From: Rhodobacteraceae bacterium HLUCCA12
GTDB lineage: Bacteria; Pseudomonadota; Alphaproteobacteria; Rhodobacterales; Rhodobacteraceae
Reading direction: 5' to 3'
DNA: 53,492 nucleotides
Assembly: GCA_001314715.1 (NCBI GenBank)
Contig: LJSV01000017.1
Location: 1 to 53,492 of the forward strand
In this document: piece by piece, positions 8,104 through 16,257 of the stretch
Layout of the letters: the number at the start of each line of letters is the position of its first letter
Numbering within the stretch: the first letter of the stretch is position 1
Translations under genes and position numbers: made by a program
Notes under the pieces: generated by a model
Databases searched by the model: none
Told to the model about the DNA's origin: nothing
The model's input: the letters and a program-made list of their open reading frames with translations, nothing else

Positions 8104-8889
8104 TCATGCCCCGCGTCCCTTTGCCACCAGCGCGCGAAAGTCATCGACCGCCTGTTTCGGCGCGCGCGCACAGAACGGGCCGCGCGCGGGTTCCAACCCG
8201 TTCAATCGCGCCAGCCGCACCTGCATCTCGGCCTGCATCAGCGTCACCGCCGCGCAATTGACGACCGGCGCGTGGCCCACTTTCAGGCCGTGTTCGCCCC
8301 CCACCAGCAGGCCCGGCAGCACGCCGGCGGGCACGATCACATCGGCCCCGCCCGTCACCATCGGCTCGGCCACCGCCCGGAACGCCGCGATCATCCGGTC
8401 CTTGGCGGCCGCGTCGCCGGCAAAGGCGGCCGAGAAATCGGACGGGTCGGCGTTCAACCCCGCGACATGCGAGATGCGCTGCGACAATCCGTAAAGATCG
8501 CCCTGTTCCAGATGCATGCTGCGAAACACATCGTCCAGCGTCACCAGCCCGATCCGCCGGCCCATCTGCGCCGCCAGATGCAGCGTGGCCTCTCCGGTGC
8601 CGACGACCTGGATGTCCACCGCCGACTTCAGCTCGTAAAGTCCCGGATCCTGAAAATGACCCATGACGACGGCGTCATATCCCGCCTCGGCGGCCGCGAT
8701 GCCGTTGTCGACGGCAATGATCGCGCAACGAAATTCCGACAGGCGACAGAACGCGCGGTCGGGCGGGCTGATGCCATGGACCTCGACAGTGGTGCCGGGG
8801 CTGGCGATGGTGTTCAGATACGCGGTCAGCCGCGCGATATAGGCCGCGCTCGCCGTCGCATCGATGAAGCTTTGCCAAAAGATCTTCAA
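8104..8889 (-). CDS. Aspartate/glutamate/hydantoin racemase-family protein
   Basis: About 261 residues. The fold family uses two Cys in cofactor-independent racemases and decarboxylases, and also includes maleate isomerases. Visible segments are CAIIAVDNGIAAAEAGYDAVVMGHFQDPGLYELKS-like early elements, GRRIGLVTLDD in the middle, and GADVIVPAGVLPGLLVG late. The usual first catalytic Cys (GC.sD-type loop) is not obvious, because the loop reads MGHFQDPG. VNCAAVTLMQAE keeps a late Cys. The start is inferred to be TTG at 8889, overlapping the cyclase stop as TTGA. The family alignment begins KIFWQSF right after it. It is the last gene of the acyl-CoA synthetase unit. Confidence 0.75.
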   Translation of the reverse strand: MKIFWQSFIDATASAAYIARLTAYLNTIASPGTTVEVHGISPPDRAFCRLSEFRCAIIAVDNGIAAAEAGYDAVVMGHFQDPGLYELKSAVDIQVVGTGEATLHLAAQMGRRIGLVTLDDVFRSMHLEQGDLYGLSQRISHVAGLNADPSDFSAAFAGDAAAKDRMIAAFRAVAEPMVTGGADVIVPAGVLPGLLVGGEHGLKVGHAPVVNCAAVTLMQAEMQVRLARLNGLEPARGPFCARAPKQAVDDFRALVAKGRGA

Positions 8890-9677
8890 GGCTTTTCCCC
8901 CTGTTCCGGCACCAATGCCAACACCCGCAACGGGCTGCCCGACCCCGCGTGCACCTTCAGAGGTGCTGCCATCACCAGCGCACCCTTTGGCGGCAGCAGG
9001 TGCAGGTTGGTCAGGCATTGCAGACCATAGCGTCCCGCCCCGTGCAGATAGTGATGCGCGGGAAAGGGCGGGTCGAAATGGTCGCACTGCCCGGCATCGG
9101 TGCCGATGGTTTCCGTGCCGAAGCCAAGTATGCCGCGCTCATGAACCAGCCAGTGAATCGCCTCGGCATCCGGGCCCGGCGTGTGCGCGCCGTCCGCGCG
9201 CAGGTTGGCGAACGCCGCGCCCTTTCGCTGCGACCAGTCGGTGCGCATCAGCACCCAGGCACCCGCGGGAATGCGGCCATGCGCGTTCTCCCAGGCATCG
9301 AGCGCCGCGCGGGTCAGCAGGAAATCATCGTCGCGGGCACTTTCGGCGGAACAGTCGATCACGCAGACCGGCGCGATCATGTGCTCGGGCGGCAGGGTGT
9401 CGACGGTGCCGCGCGGCTGGTCGCGGCCGGTGAACCAGTGTGCGGGCGCATCGAAATGAGTGCCGGTATGTTCGCCGAAACTGAGGTTGTTCCAGTACCA
9501 CGCAGGCCCCGCCGCATCATAGCGCGAGATCCGTTCGATCCGCACCGGGGCCGACGGCGCGAATTCGGGCGGCACCACGATCGTGGGGAAATCTTCGGTC
9601 AGGGTGTGGGTCAGGTCGACCACTCGCACCGCACCCGAAGCCAGCGCGCCACTCAGCATTTGCAGAACATCGGTCAT
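8886..9677 (-). CDS. Cyclase-family metal-dependent hydrolase (kynurenine formamidase-like)
   Basis: 263 residues of the Cyclase/KynB fold, which hydrolyses amides, lactones or formamides. The metal motif HTGTHFDAPAHW (about residue 75) matches the family HxGTHxDxPxH signature. VVDLTHTLTEDFPTI near the N-terminus and the late GTETIGTDAG strand are also typical. The ATG at 9677 follows GAGGG and starts 10 bases after the upstream stop. It is coupled downstream to the racemase. In this island it may open a lactone or amide intermediate before or after CoA activation (inference). Confidence 0.88.
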   Translation of the reverse strand: MTDVLQMLSGALASGAVRVVDLTHTLTEDFPTIVVPPEFAPSAPVRIERISRYDAAGPAWYWNNLSFGEHTGTHFDAPAHWFTGRDQPRGTVDTLPPEHMIAPVCVIDCSAESARDDDFLLTRAALDAWENAHGRIPAGAWVLMRTDWSQRKGAAFANLRADGAHTPGPDAEAIHWLVHERGILGFGTETIGTDAGQCDHFDPPFPAHHYLHGAGRYGLQCLTNLHLLPPKGALVMAAPLKVHAGSGSPLRVLALVPEQGEKP

Positions 9678-9687
9678 CGCGGCGCCC

Positions 9688-10935
9688 TCACAGCTTGCCC
9701 TGGGAAAGATCGCGTTCAACCGCCTTCGGGTTGTCCGCAAGCCGGGCCAGCAGGTCGCGCGCGACATCTCCCGCGACCACCTCTTCAAGACCCCGCATCA
9801 AGCCATCGACCACGGCTCCGGCCAGTGCCTTGCCGGTGACCTTGGGTTGCGGGGCAAGCTGGAACCAGGCGTCCTCGGTCGGCGCTGTCAGCACGGTCAT
9901 CAAGCGCACACCGCCGCCAGCCAACTGTGCCCGCAGGCTGTGCGACACCGAAAGCGCGGCGGCATGGGCGGCGCAATAGCCCGCCATTTCGGGCGCTGTT
10001 GCGCGGGCAAAGACTGACAGCACATTGACCCAGGCCACCGCCCCCGGCGCGTTTTCATCGCCGTCGGCGCCGCGCCCGGCCAGCACCGGGCCAAAGACGC
10101 GGGCCAGCCGCATGAGGCCAAAGGCCACGACCTCCATGGCCATGCGGGCATGCGTCGCGGCCGCCGGCGCCGACAGCCCGCCGGGGCGGGGGTGATCGGC
10201 GGTATTGATCAGGATTTCGACCTTGCCGCCGATCGCGCGCGCCAGATCCTCGACCGATCGGTCCGAACTCAGATCGAGCGCCACGAAGCGCAGCCCCGGC
10301 ACGGCCGCGAACTCGGCGCGGTTTTCCAGCGGTTTCCAGTCTTCGGGCAGACCCATGAAGATCTCCGCAGCCCCCGCCGCTGCCAGCTTGTGCGCCAGCG
10401 GCAGGGCTGCGACGTGGCGGGCATCGGTTATCAGCACCCGCCGCCCGCGCGGGTCGGCGACCATTTCCTGCCATTGCCTGTCGATGGTCATGTCGCCTCC
10501 GTTCTCGGGTCCCGCGTACAGCACGGCCTGCCCGGCGCGATCCAGCATGAGGGTCAGTCGCAGCCGATCACGCGGAACGGGAGCGGGATGCAGATGCACC
10601 AGCGCCATCGGCCCGGCATCCATCTGCACCAGCCCCACGCGCCACGGCGCGCGCTCGCGGAAATAGGGGTCGGCGGGCACCTCGGCGCGGGTCTCGGACA
10701 TGAGCACCGCCCCTGACGGGGCGTCAGCAGCCGTGATGTCGATGGACAGGCAGTTCGGGCAGGCCTCAGGCATCGGCCAGGCATAGGCGCCACAGGCGCC
10801 ACAGCGCGGCAGCGCAAAGCGGCCCTCGGCGGCGGCGGCGGTCAACAGATGCGCCTTGCGGCTGCACGCGGCGGGGGGCAGCAGCGGCTGTCGCGTGCGA
10901 CGAAGCGGGTTCTTGCGCGGGCGCCTGGGCGTCAT
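9688..10935 (-). CDS. DUF35 (OB-fold/zinc-ribbon) protein fused to a degenerate short-chain dehydrogenase
   Basis: 415 residues. Residues 30-150 are a DUF35 acyl-CoA-associated unit: the rubredoxin-like ribbon PRCGACGAYAWPMPEACPNC with two CxxC pairs, then an OB fold. Residues 160-415 have the length and rhythm of an SDR Rossmann domain. The cofactor motif is degenerate, however (ITDARHVAALPLA where TGxxxGxG is expected). The catalytic YxxxK reads YCAAH (about residue 317). The SDR half may therefore be structural or a pseudo-enzyme. Start and stop are coupled to thiolase (ATGA at 10932) and cyclase. DUF35 proteins such as ChsH2 bind SCP2-type thiolases to build an aldolase, and the thiolase next door fits that pairing. 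Confidence 0.8.
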   Translation of the reverse strand: MTPRRPRKNPLRRTRQPLLPPAACSRKAHLLTAAAAEGRFALPRCGACGAYAWPMPEACPNCLSIDITAADAPSGAVLMSETRAEVPADPYFRERAPWRVGLVQMDAGPMALVHLHPAPVPRDRLRLTLMLDRAGQAVLYAGPENGGDMTIDRQWQEMVADPRGRRVLITDARHVAALPLAHKLAAAGAAEIFMGLPEDWKPLENRAEFAAVPGLRFVALDLSSDRSVEDLARAIGGKVEILINTADHPRPGGLSAPAAATHARMAMEVVAFGLMRLARVFGPVLAGRGADGDENAPGAVAWVNVLSVFARATAPEMAGYCAAHAAALSVSHSLRAQLAGGGVRLMTVLTAPTEDAWFQLAPQPKVTGKALAGAVVDGLMRGLEEVVAGDVARDLLARLADNPKAVERDLSQGKL

Positions 10936-12098
10936 GCAGCCTCCAACACCATGGCGCCGGACCCAAGGCCGCGGTCGAAATTGATCATGCCGAAGCCCGA
11001 AACCAGCGCGCGCCGCGCCCCGGCCACCTGCCGGGGCCCGGCCGCGCCGGTCAGTTGGCGAATTGCCTCGACAATTCCAAGATGCCCGCCCGCGCAACCC
11101 GCCTGACCGCTTGACAACTGCCCGCCCGAGGTGTTGTGCGGCAAGCTGCCGGTCACGGTGAAATCGTGTCCGGCGATGAACTCGGCCAGCCCGCCCTTGG
11201 GACACAGCCCCAGATCCTCGAACTGCATCGCGCTGATGAACGGGTAGTCATCATATGTCTGCACCAGATCGATCGCGTCGGGACCAATGCCCGCCATCGA
11301 CCACAGCGTGTCGATATCGCGCGCCCAGCCGCCGCGCAGCATCACCGGATCGGCGGGAAAGGCGTTGTGGCGCTCGATCGCGGCGGTCAGACGGACAAAC
11401 GGCAAGCCCTGGGCGCGCGCCGTTTCCTCGCGCAGGATCAGAAACGCCTCGGCCCCGGCGCAGGGCAGGACGCAGTCAAACAGATGGATTGGCGGGGCAA
11501 TGGGACGCGAACCCAGATAGTCATCCAGCGAGAGCGGCTTTTTCATCAGCGCATGTGGGTTCTTCAGCGCGTTGTCCCGCTGGGCCACCGCGATCTTGCC
11601 GCAATGCGCGCGCGAAAGGCCGCTGGCCTCCATATAGGCCTGCGCGATCAGCGCAAAGCTGACATTTGGCCCGCCAGCCCCATAGGGATAAACCGCGTCT
11701 TGCGAGAATCGCGAGAAGTTTTCCAGCGACTGGCGAAAGCTCTGCGGCGCGTTGGTGTCAGCCGCGATACAGGCAACCATGTCGGCATCCCCGGCCTGCA
11801 CCGCCCGCGCTGCGCGGCGCACTGCCACCATCCCGGCCACACCGCCCAGAGGGACGAAATCCACGAACCGGGGCGACAGGCCGAAATGCTGGGTCAGGCC
11901 GATGGCACTGTCCGGCGCCATCGAGAAACTGGCGACCGACAGGCCGTCGAACGCAGGGTGCGGCACCCCGGCCCCCGCGGCCAGGCCGGCCAGCGCCCGG
12001 CCAAGCCACCACTGCGCGCTTTCGGGGGAATAGCGGGTATAGGGCACCGTCACCGGCACCGCCAGAACCACCCCGTCATATCCCATCGGAGTGGCCAT
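10932..12098 (-). CDS. SCP2-type thiolase-like protein lacking the nucleophilic Cys (lipid-transfer/retro-aldolase type)
   Basis: 388 residues with the SCP-x/nonspecific lipid-transfer thiolase fold. The C-terminal signature LPHNTSGGQLSSGQAGCAGG is intact. At the usual nucleophile loop it reads VPLGGVAGMVAV, so the thiolytic Cys is Gly or Ala. That is the state seen in Ltp2-like proteins, which act as side-chain retro-aldol lyases with a DUF35 partner rather than as thiolases (established family knowledge). The gene directly precedes and overlaps the DUF35-SDR fusion, supporting a two-subunit complex. Tyr residues in TYDDYPFISAMQFEDLG (about residue 280) are candidates for acid/base roles. 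Reaction on a CoA ester made by the upstream ligase is inferred. Confidence 0.85.
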   Translation of the reverse strand: MATPMGYDGVVLAVPVTVPYTRYSPESAQWWLGRALAGLAAGAGVPHPAFDGLSVASFSMAPDSAIGLTQHFGLSPRFVDFVPLGGVAGMVAVRRAARAVQAGDADMVACIAADTNAPQSFRQSLENFSRFSQDAVYPYGAGGPNVSFALIAQAYMEASGLSRAHCGKIAVAQRDNALKNPHALMKKPLSLDDYLGSRPIAPPIHLFDCVLPCAGAEAFLILREETARAQGLPFVRLTAAIERHNAFPADPVMLRGGWARDIDTLWSMAGIGPDAIDLVQTYDDYPFISAMQFEDLGLCPKGGLAEFIAGHDFTVTGSLPHNTSGGQLSSGQAGCAGGHLGIVEAIRQLTGAAGPRQVAGARRALVSGFGMINFDRGLGSGAMVLEAA

Positions 12099-12105
12099 GC
12101 CGTCC

Positions 12106-12531
12106 TCAGACCACGCTCAAGGTGACGTCGACATTCCCGCGCGTGGCATGCGAGTAAGGGCAGCGCTGGTGCGCGGCCTCGACGATTTCTTGCGCCTGGG
12201 CCGGTTCGATGCCCGGCAACGCGACGGCCAGGTCGACCGCCAGCGCATAACCCGGCTCCACCGGGCCAAGCCCGACGGTTGCGGTGACGGTCACATCGTC
12301 CCCCAGCGAAAGTTTGCGCTGCCGTCCCACCAGCTTGACGGCGCCCAGAAAACAGGCGGCATAGCCGGCAGCGAAAAGCTGCTCGGGGTTGGTTCCCGCG
12401 CCGCCCGGGCCGCCCAGCGCCTTCGGCACGCTCAGATCGAGCGCAAAGGCGCCGTCAGGGCTTTTCGCCGTTCCCTCACGCCCGCCAGTGGCAGTCATGG
12501 TCGCCGAGTACAGGATCTTTTCAGGCGTCAT
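12106..12531 (-). CDS. ohr: Organic hydroperoxide resistance protein (Ohr/OsmC family)
   Basis: 141 residues, the usual Ohr length. It reduces organic peroxides with two redox Cys. Both are present: AAGYAACFLGA (near residue 60) and HQRCPYSHATRGNVDV at the C-terminus, the latter the Ohr-specific signature. An excellent GGAGG lies upstream of the ATG at 12531. It sits between the ligase and thiolase genes with gaps of 12 and 7 bases, so it is cotranscribed. A peroxide defence gene fits a pathway that includes a flavin monooxygenase and an FAD oxidase. The regulator OhrR is not adjacent. Confidence 0.93.
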   Translation of the reverse strand: MTPEKILYSATMTATGGREGTAKSPDGAFALDLSVPKALGGPGGAGTNPEQLFAAGYAACFLGAVKLVGRQRKLSLGDDVTVTATVGLGPVEPGYALAVDLAVALPGIEPAQAQEIVEAAHQRCPYSHATRGNVDVTLSVV

Positions 12532-12543
12532 CGTTCCCCTCCT

Positions 12544-14166
12544 TCAGGATGTGGCGGCGCGCGCGGCGCCCTTGATCTGGCGAACATCCAGCGCATGTCC
12601 GTCGGCCAGCGCGGCTTCCGCGTTCCGCCGAATCTGGCCGCGTTGCAGCTTCTGCGTGGCCCCGAGCGGCAGTTCATCAACCACCAGCAGCCAGCCCGGC
12701 AGCTTGTGATAGGACAGGCGTTCGGCCAGCCGCGCCATCAGCGTCTGTGAGAACTGCGGGTTGGCGGTTTCAACAGGGTCGCCGGGGACGACAAAGGCGA
12801 ACACCTCTTCGCCCCGGATCGGGTCGGAGACCGGCGTCACGGCGGCGGCGCGCAAGGCGGGATCAGCCTGCAAGGCGGTCTCGACCTCAAGCGCCGAGAT
12901 GTTTTCACCCGCCCGGCGGATGATGCTTTTCCGGCGATCGATGAAATAGAACAGCCCCTGCGCATCAACCCTGACCACGTCGCCGGTGTGGAACCAGCCG
13001 CCCTCCCAGGCGGCCTCGGTCGCCGCCGGATCGCCCAGATAGCCGGAAAAGAACCCGCGGCGCGGATCGTCGCCCTGGCTGCGCACCAGCAACTCGCCCG
13101 GTGCGCCCGGTTCGACATCGCGGCCCGCCTCGTCAACGATGCGCCATTCCATCCCGGCACGCGGCCGGCCGATGCAACGCGGCCCCAGCGGCCCGGTCAG
13201 TCCGGCGGTATCGGTTATGGCGGCGCCGCCGGTTTCGGTCATCGCCCAGCCTTCGACAACCGGCAATCCGAACCGCGCCTCGAACGCCGCCTTGTGGTGG
13301 TCCTCGACGCCGGGACTGAAAATGAAACGCGCCCGATGACGGCGTTCATCCGGGCTTTCGGGAAGTTGCAGCAGGATCGCCGGAATCACCCCAAGCCCGT
13401 GCACGATGGTCGCGCCTGAATCGGCCACGGTGGCCCACCACCGGCTGGCGCTGAACCGGTCCAGCGGCACGATGGTGCCGCCGATCAGCATCATTCCCAG
13501 CGCCGTGCATCCCAGCGCGTTCATGTGGAAAAACGGCAGGGGCGTCAGCGAAACCTCGCAATCGGGGCGCATCGCCGCGATCCCCGGCATCGAGACATAC
13601 CATTGCGCCACGTTGATCAGGTAGTGGTTCGACAGGATGCAGGCCTTGGGCTTGCCCGTGCTGCCCGAGGTGAACAGAAGCGCCGCCTCGTCGTCGGGCA
13701 GGCCCGCGCGCGGCGGGCGGGGCGTGGCGGCGGGCGGCGGCGGCGCATCGAACGACGCCACCGGCACACCCGGCGGAAGGCCTGTGGCCAACAACGCCTC
13801 GAACCCTGGCACGGCAATCACCGCCTCGGCCTGCGAGACTTCCATCTGATGGCGCAACTCGTCGGGGCGCATATCACCGTTGAGCGGCACGACCGAGGCA
13901 CCGATGGCATTGAGCGCCAGCCAGTGCAGCAGAAATTCCGGGCGGTTCAGCAACAAAAGCGCCAGGCGCGATCCGGCGCCATAGCCCGCCGCGACATAGG
14001 CGTCACGCAAGGCCGCGATCTGCCGCGCCGCCGCGTCATAGGTGAGGGCATAGCCCGAAGGCGCCCAGGGAAGCGCGGCCGAGGCGGGCGCGCGCACGAA
14101 ATCCTGCGCCGGAAGACGCGCCGCACTGCGCGCAAATGCCTCGTATGGCGATGTGACCTGCGGCAT
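12544..14166 (-). CDS. Acyl-CoA synthetase (AMP-binding, ANL superfamily)
   Basis: 540 residues. It activates a carboxylate to acyl-AMP and then acyl-CoA. The P-loop LLFTSGSTGKPKACILSN lies near residue 165. The A5 motif GWAMTETGGAAI is near 310. The A7-A8 hinge includes GWFHTGDVVRVDAQGLFYFIDRRKSIIRRAGENIS-type residues near 395. The catalytic Lys region ELPLGATQKLQRGQI lies near the C-terminus. It is the first gene of the unit running to the racemase and is divergent from a LysR regulator across 105 bases. The long hydrophobic pocket cannot be read for substrate identity, and crotonobetaine/carnitine- or medium-chain-type acids are possible. Confidence 0.92.
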   Translation of the reverse strand: MPQVTSPYEAFARSAARLPAQDFVRAPASAALPWAPSGYALTYDAAARQIAALRDAYVAAGYGAGSRLALLLLNRPEFLLHWLALNAIGASVVPLNGDMRPDELRHQMEVSQAEAVIAVPGFEALLATGLPPGVPVASFDAPPPPAATPRPPRAGLPDDEAALLFTSGSTGKPKACILSNHYLINVAQWYVSMPGIAAMRPDCEVSLTPLPFFHMNALGCTALGMMLIGGTIVPLDRFSASRWWATVADSGATIVHGLGVIPAILLQLPESPDERRHRARFIFSPGVEDHHKAAFEARFGLPVVEGWAMTETGGAAITDTAGLTGPLGPRCIGRPRAGMEWRIVDEAGRDVEPGAPGELLVRSQGDDPRRGFFSGYLGDPAATEAAWEGGWFHTGDVVRVDAQGLFYFIDRRKSIIRRAGENISALEVETALQADPALRAAAVTPVSDPIRGEEVFAFVVPGDPVETANPQFSQTLMARLAERLSYHKLPGWLLVVDELPLGATQKLQRGQIRRNAEAALADGHALDVRQIKGAARAATS

Positions 14167-14271
14167 CCGATCTGCCCTCTTGCGTGCGTGTGGTCAGACG
14201 ATACGGTCCGAATCGAGACGTTTCCAATTCAAAACACTTGCAGGTTCCATATCACGCCGTTATCAAAAGTC

Positions 14272-15180
14272 ATGGAACTGAGACAAATTCACTATTTCGT
14301 CGCCATCGCCGAGGCCGAACATTTCGGCCGTGCCGCGCTGCGTCTGCACATCGCCCAGCCCGCGCTGAGCCGTCAGATGAAGCTTCTGGAGCGCGAAATG
14401 GGCGTCGCCCTGTTCGAGCGCCTGCCGCGTGGGGTTCGGCTGACGGCGGCGGGCCGGGTTTTTCTGAACGAAACCAGGGGCCTGCATGCCCAAATCGCCC
14501 GAGCCATAGATGCTGCGAAGGCGGCGGCGGCTGGGCAGCATGGCGCGCTGCGCCTGGGCTTCATCGAGGCTGCCGCATGGCACGGGCTGGTGCCGGATGC
14601 GCTTCGCAGTTTTCGGACTCGGTTTCCGGGGGTGGAATTGTCGCTGATGGCCATGCCCACCGCCGAACAACTGGCGGCGCTTCGCCAGGGCCAACTGGAC
14701 GCGGCGCTGGTCTACAACCCGTTGCCGGCCGATGACCTTACGACCGTGCCGCTGGTGCGCCATCCGGTGGTTCTTGCGGTGCCGGCGGAATCCCCGCTGG
14801 CCAGGCGGGACGCGGTGTCGCTGCTCGATCTTGCGGATCACCCCTTGATCGGCTTTCAGCGTCGTGCCAGCCCCCGGTTCTTTGATGACGTGCATTCACG
14901 CTTTCGGGCGGCAGCCTTCACACCGCGCTATATCGCCGAACTGATGACCGAAACCGACATTCTGGCGCTGGTCAGCACCGGGGCCGGCATTGCTCTGGCC
15001 AATTCCGCGCAGATGTGGCGCCCGCCGCATGGTGTCCGTTTCATCGAGGTGCAGGATCTGGGGGTCAGCCTGGAACTGTCCCTGGTCCATGCCCACGAGA
15101 ACGAGGCCCCGACCCTCCAGCAGTTCGCCGCGATCCTGTGTGCGTTGGCAAAGCAGGATGGTGAATTACCTCAGACCTGA
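14272..15180 (+). CDS. LysR-family transcriptional regulator
   Basis: 302 residues with the N-terminal winged HTH (MELRQIHYFVAIAEAEHFGR; AALRLHIAQPALSRQMKLLE) and a periplasmic-binding-fold effector domain from about 90. The ATG at 14272 is chosen because the family begins MELRQL/I here. The open frame continues far upstream, but that stretch is antisense to the ligase gene. It is divergent from the acyl-CoA synthetase by 105 bases, the standard LysR arrangement, so it probably activates that operon in response to a pathway metabolite and represses itself. No T-N11-A box could be fixed with confidence. Confidence 0.92.
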   Translation: MELRQIHYFVAIAEAEHFGRAALRLHIAQPALSRQMKLLEREMGVALFERLPRGVRLTAAGRVFLNETRGLHAQIARAIDAAKAAAAGQHGALRLGFIEAAAWHGLVPDALRSFRTRFPGVELSLMAMPTAEQLAALRQGQLDAALVYNPLPADDLTTVPLVRHPVVLAVPAESPLARRDAVSLLDLADHPLIGFQRRASPRFFDDVHSRFRAAAFTPRYIAELMTETDILALVSTGAGIALANSAQMWRPPHGVRFIEVQDLGVSLELSLVHAHENEAPTLQQFAAILCALAKQDGELPQT

Positions 15181-15231
15181 AGCGCCGCCTCTCGGCGCGT
15201 GGTCGCGCGAAACAACAAAGGGAATGCAGAC

Positions 15232-16173
15232 ATGAACGAGACGATGCGCGCCATCTGTTACGAAACTTATGGCGACCCCGAGGTGCTGCGCCTCGTCAGC
15301 TTGCCACGGCCCGTGCCCGGACCCGGTCAGGTTCTGGTCAAGCTCGCGGCCGCCGGGGTTGCGCCGCTGGACTGGAAATTGCGCGCGGGCATGCTGGCAC
15401 AGCATTTCACCCCCGCCTTTCCCAAGATTCCGGGGCGCGACGGCACCGGCACGGTGCTGGCCTGCGGGCCGGATGCTGCCGGTTTTGCCGATGGTGACCG
15501 GGTCGCCGTCATGGCGCCGCCCGCCGGCGCTGCGGGCACATGCGCCGAATACATCGCGGCCGATGCGTCGCTATGCGTGAAACTGCCGGACGCCGTCGAT
15601 CTGATCGACAGCGCTGCGCTTGTCAATTCCGGTCTGTCGGCCTGGATCGCAGCGGTGCGCACGGCGCAGGTGACGGCGGGCCAGAGGGTGCTGGTGCAGG
15701 CCGGCGCCGGGGCGGTCGGCGGGCTTTTGGTGCAGCTTTGCGCGCATTTCGGCGCCGAGGTCACGGCCACCTGCAACAGCCGCAATCTGGCGTATGTCCG
15801 CGGGCTTGGGGCGCATCGGGCGATTGCCTATGACAAGCCGTTTCCCACCGATCTGCCACCGCAGGATATCGTCTTTGACCTGATGGGCGGCGCGGTCCAT
15901 GATGCCTGCTATCCGCTTCTGGCGCCAGGTGGGCACCTGGTCTGGCTGACCGCCGCGCCGATCACCGAACGGGGCGACGAGTTCGGCGTCAGGGTCAGCC
16001 GGGCGATGATCTCAGACGACGCCACGGCCGTGGCCGAGGTGCTGGCGCTGGCCGCACGGGGCATCGTGCAGCCCCAGGTGGCGGGCCGCCTGCCACTGGC
16101 AGAGACCGCGCTGGCACACAGGCGCCTGGCCGAAGGTCAGGTGTCGCGCGGCAGGCTGCTGGTCCTTCCCTGA
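15232..16173 (+). CDS. NADPH:quinone oxidoreductase-like medium-chain dehydrogenase (MDR, zinc-free)
   Basis: 313 residues. The GroES-like N-terminal domain (MRAICYETYGDPEVLRLVSLP; GRDGTGTVLACGPDAAGFADGDRV) is followed by a Rossmann domain with VLVQAGAGAVGGLLVQLC near residue 155. The Cys/His zinc ligands of alcohol dehydrogenases are absent, placing it with QOR/YhdH-like enone reductases. The ATG at 15232 is preceded by AAAGGGAA. It begins 51 bases after lysR on the same strand and may be cotranscribed. It could reduce an unsaturated ketone or quinone. A link to the island is possible but unproven. Confidence 0.9.
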   Translation: MNETMRAICYETYGDPEVLRLVSLPRPVPGPGQVLVKLAAAGVAPLDWKLRAGMLAQHFTPAFPKIPGRDGTGTVLACGPDAAGFADGDRVAVMAPPAGAAGTCAEYIAADASLCVKLPDAVDLIDSAALVNSGLSAWIAAVRTAQVTAGQRVLVQAGAGAVGGLLVQLCAHFGAEVTATCNSRNLAYVRGLGAHRAIAYDKPFPTDLPPQDIVFDLMGGAVHDACYPLLAPGGHLVWLTAAPITERGDEFGVRVSRAMISDDATAVAEVLALAARGIVQPQVAGRLPLAETALAHRRLAEGQVSRGRLLVLP

Positions 16174-16257
16174 ACCGGCCTCTGCGGGCGGGCGATGCGG
16201 CCAGGCCTCCGGCGGCAATGCGCTTGTCCTTTGCGTGTTCCAGCGCGGCACGACCCC

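Noticed and set aside
13525-14271. In-frame extension of the LysR gene upstream of 14272
   Set aside because: Antisense to the acyl-CoA synthetase; the LysR family begins at MELRQIHYF.
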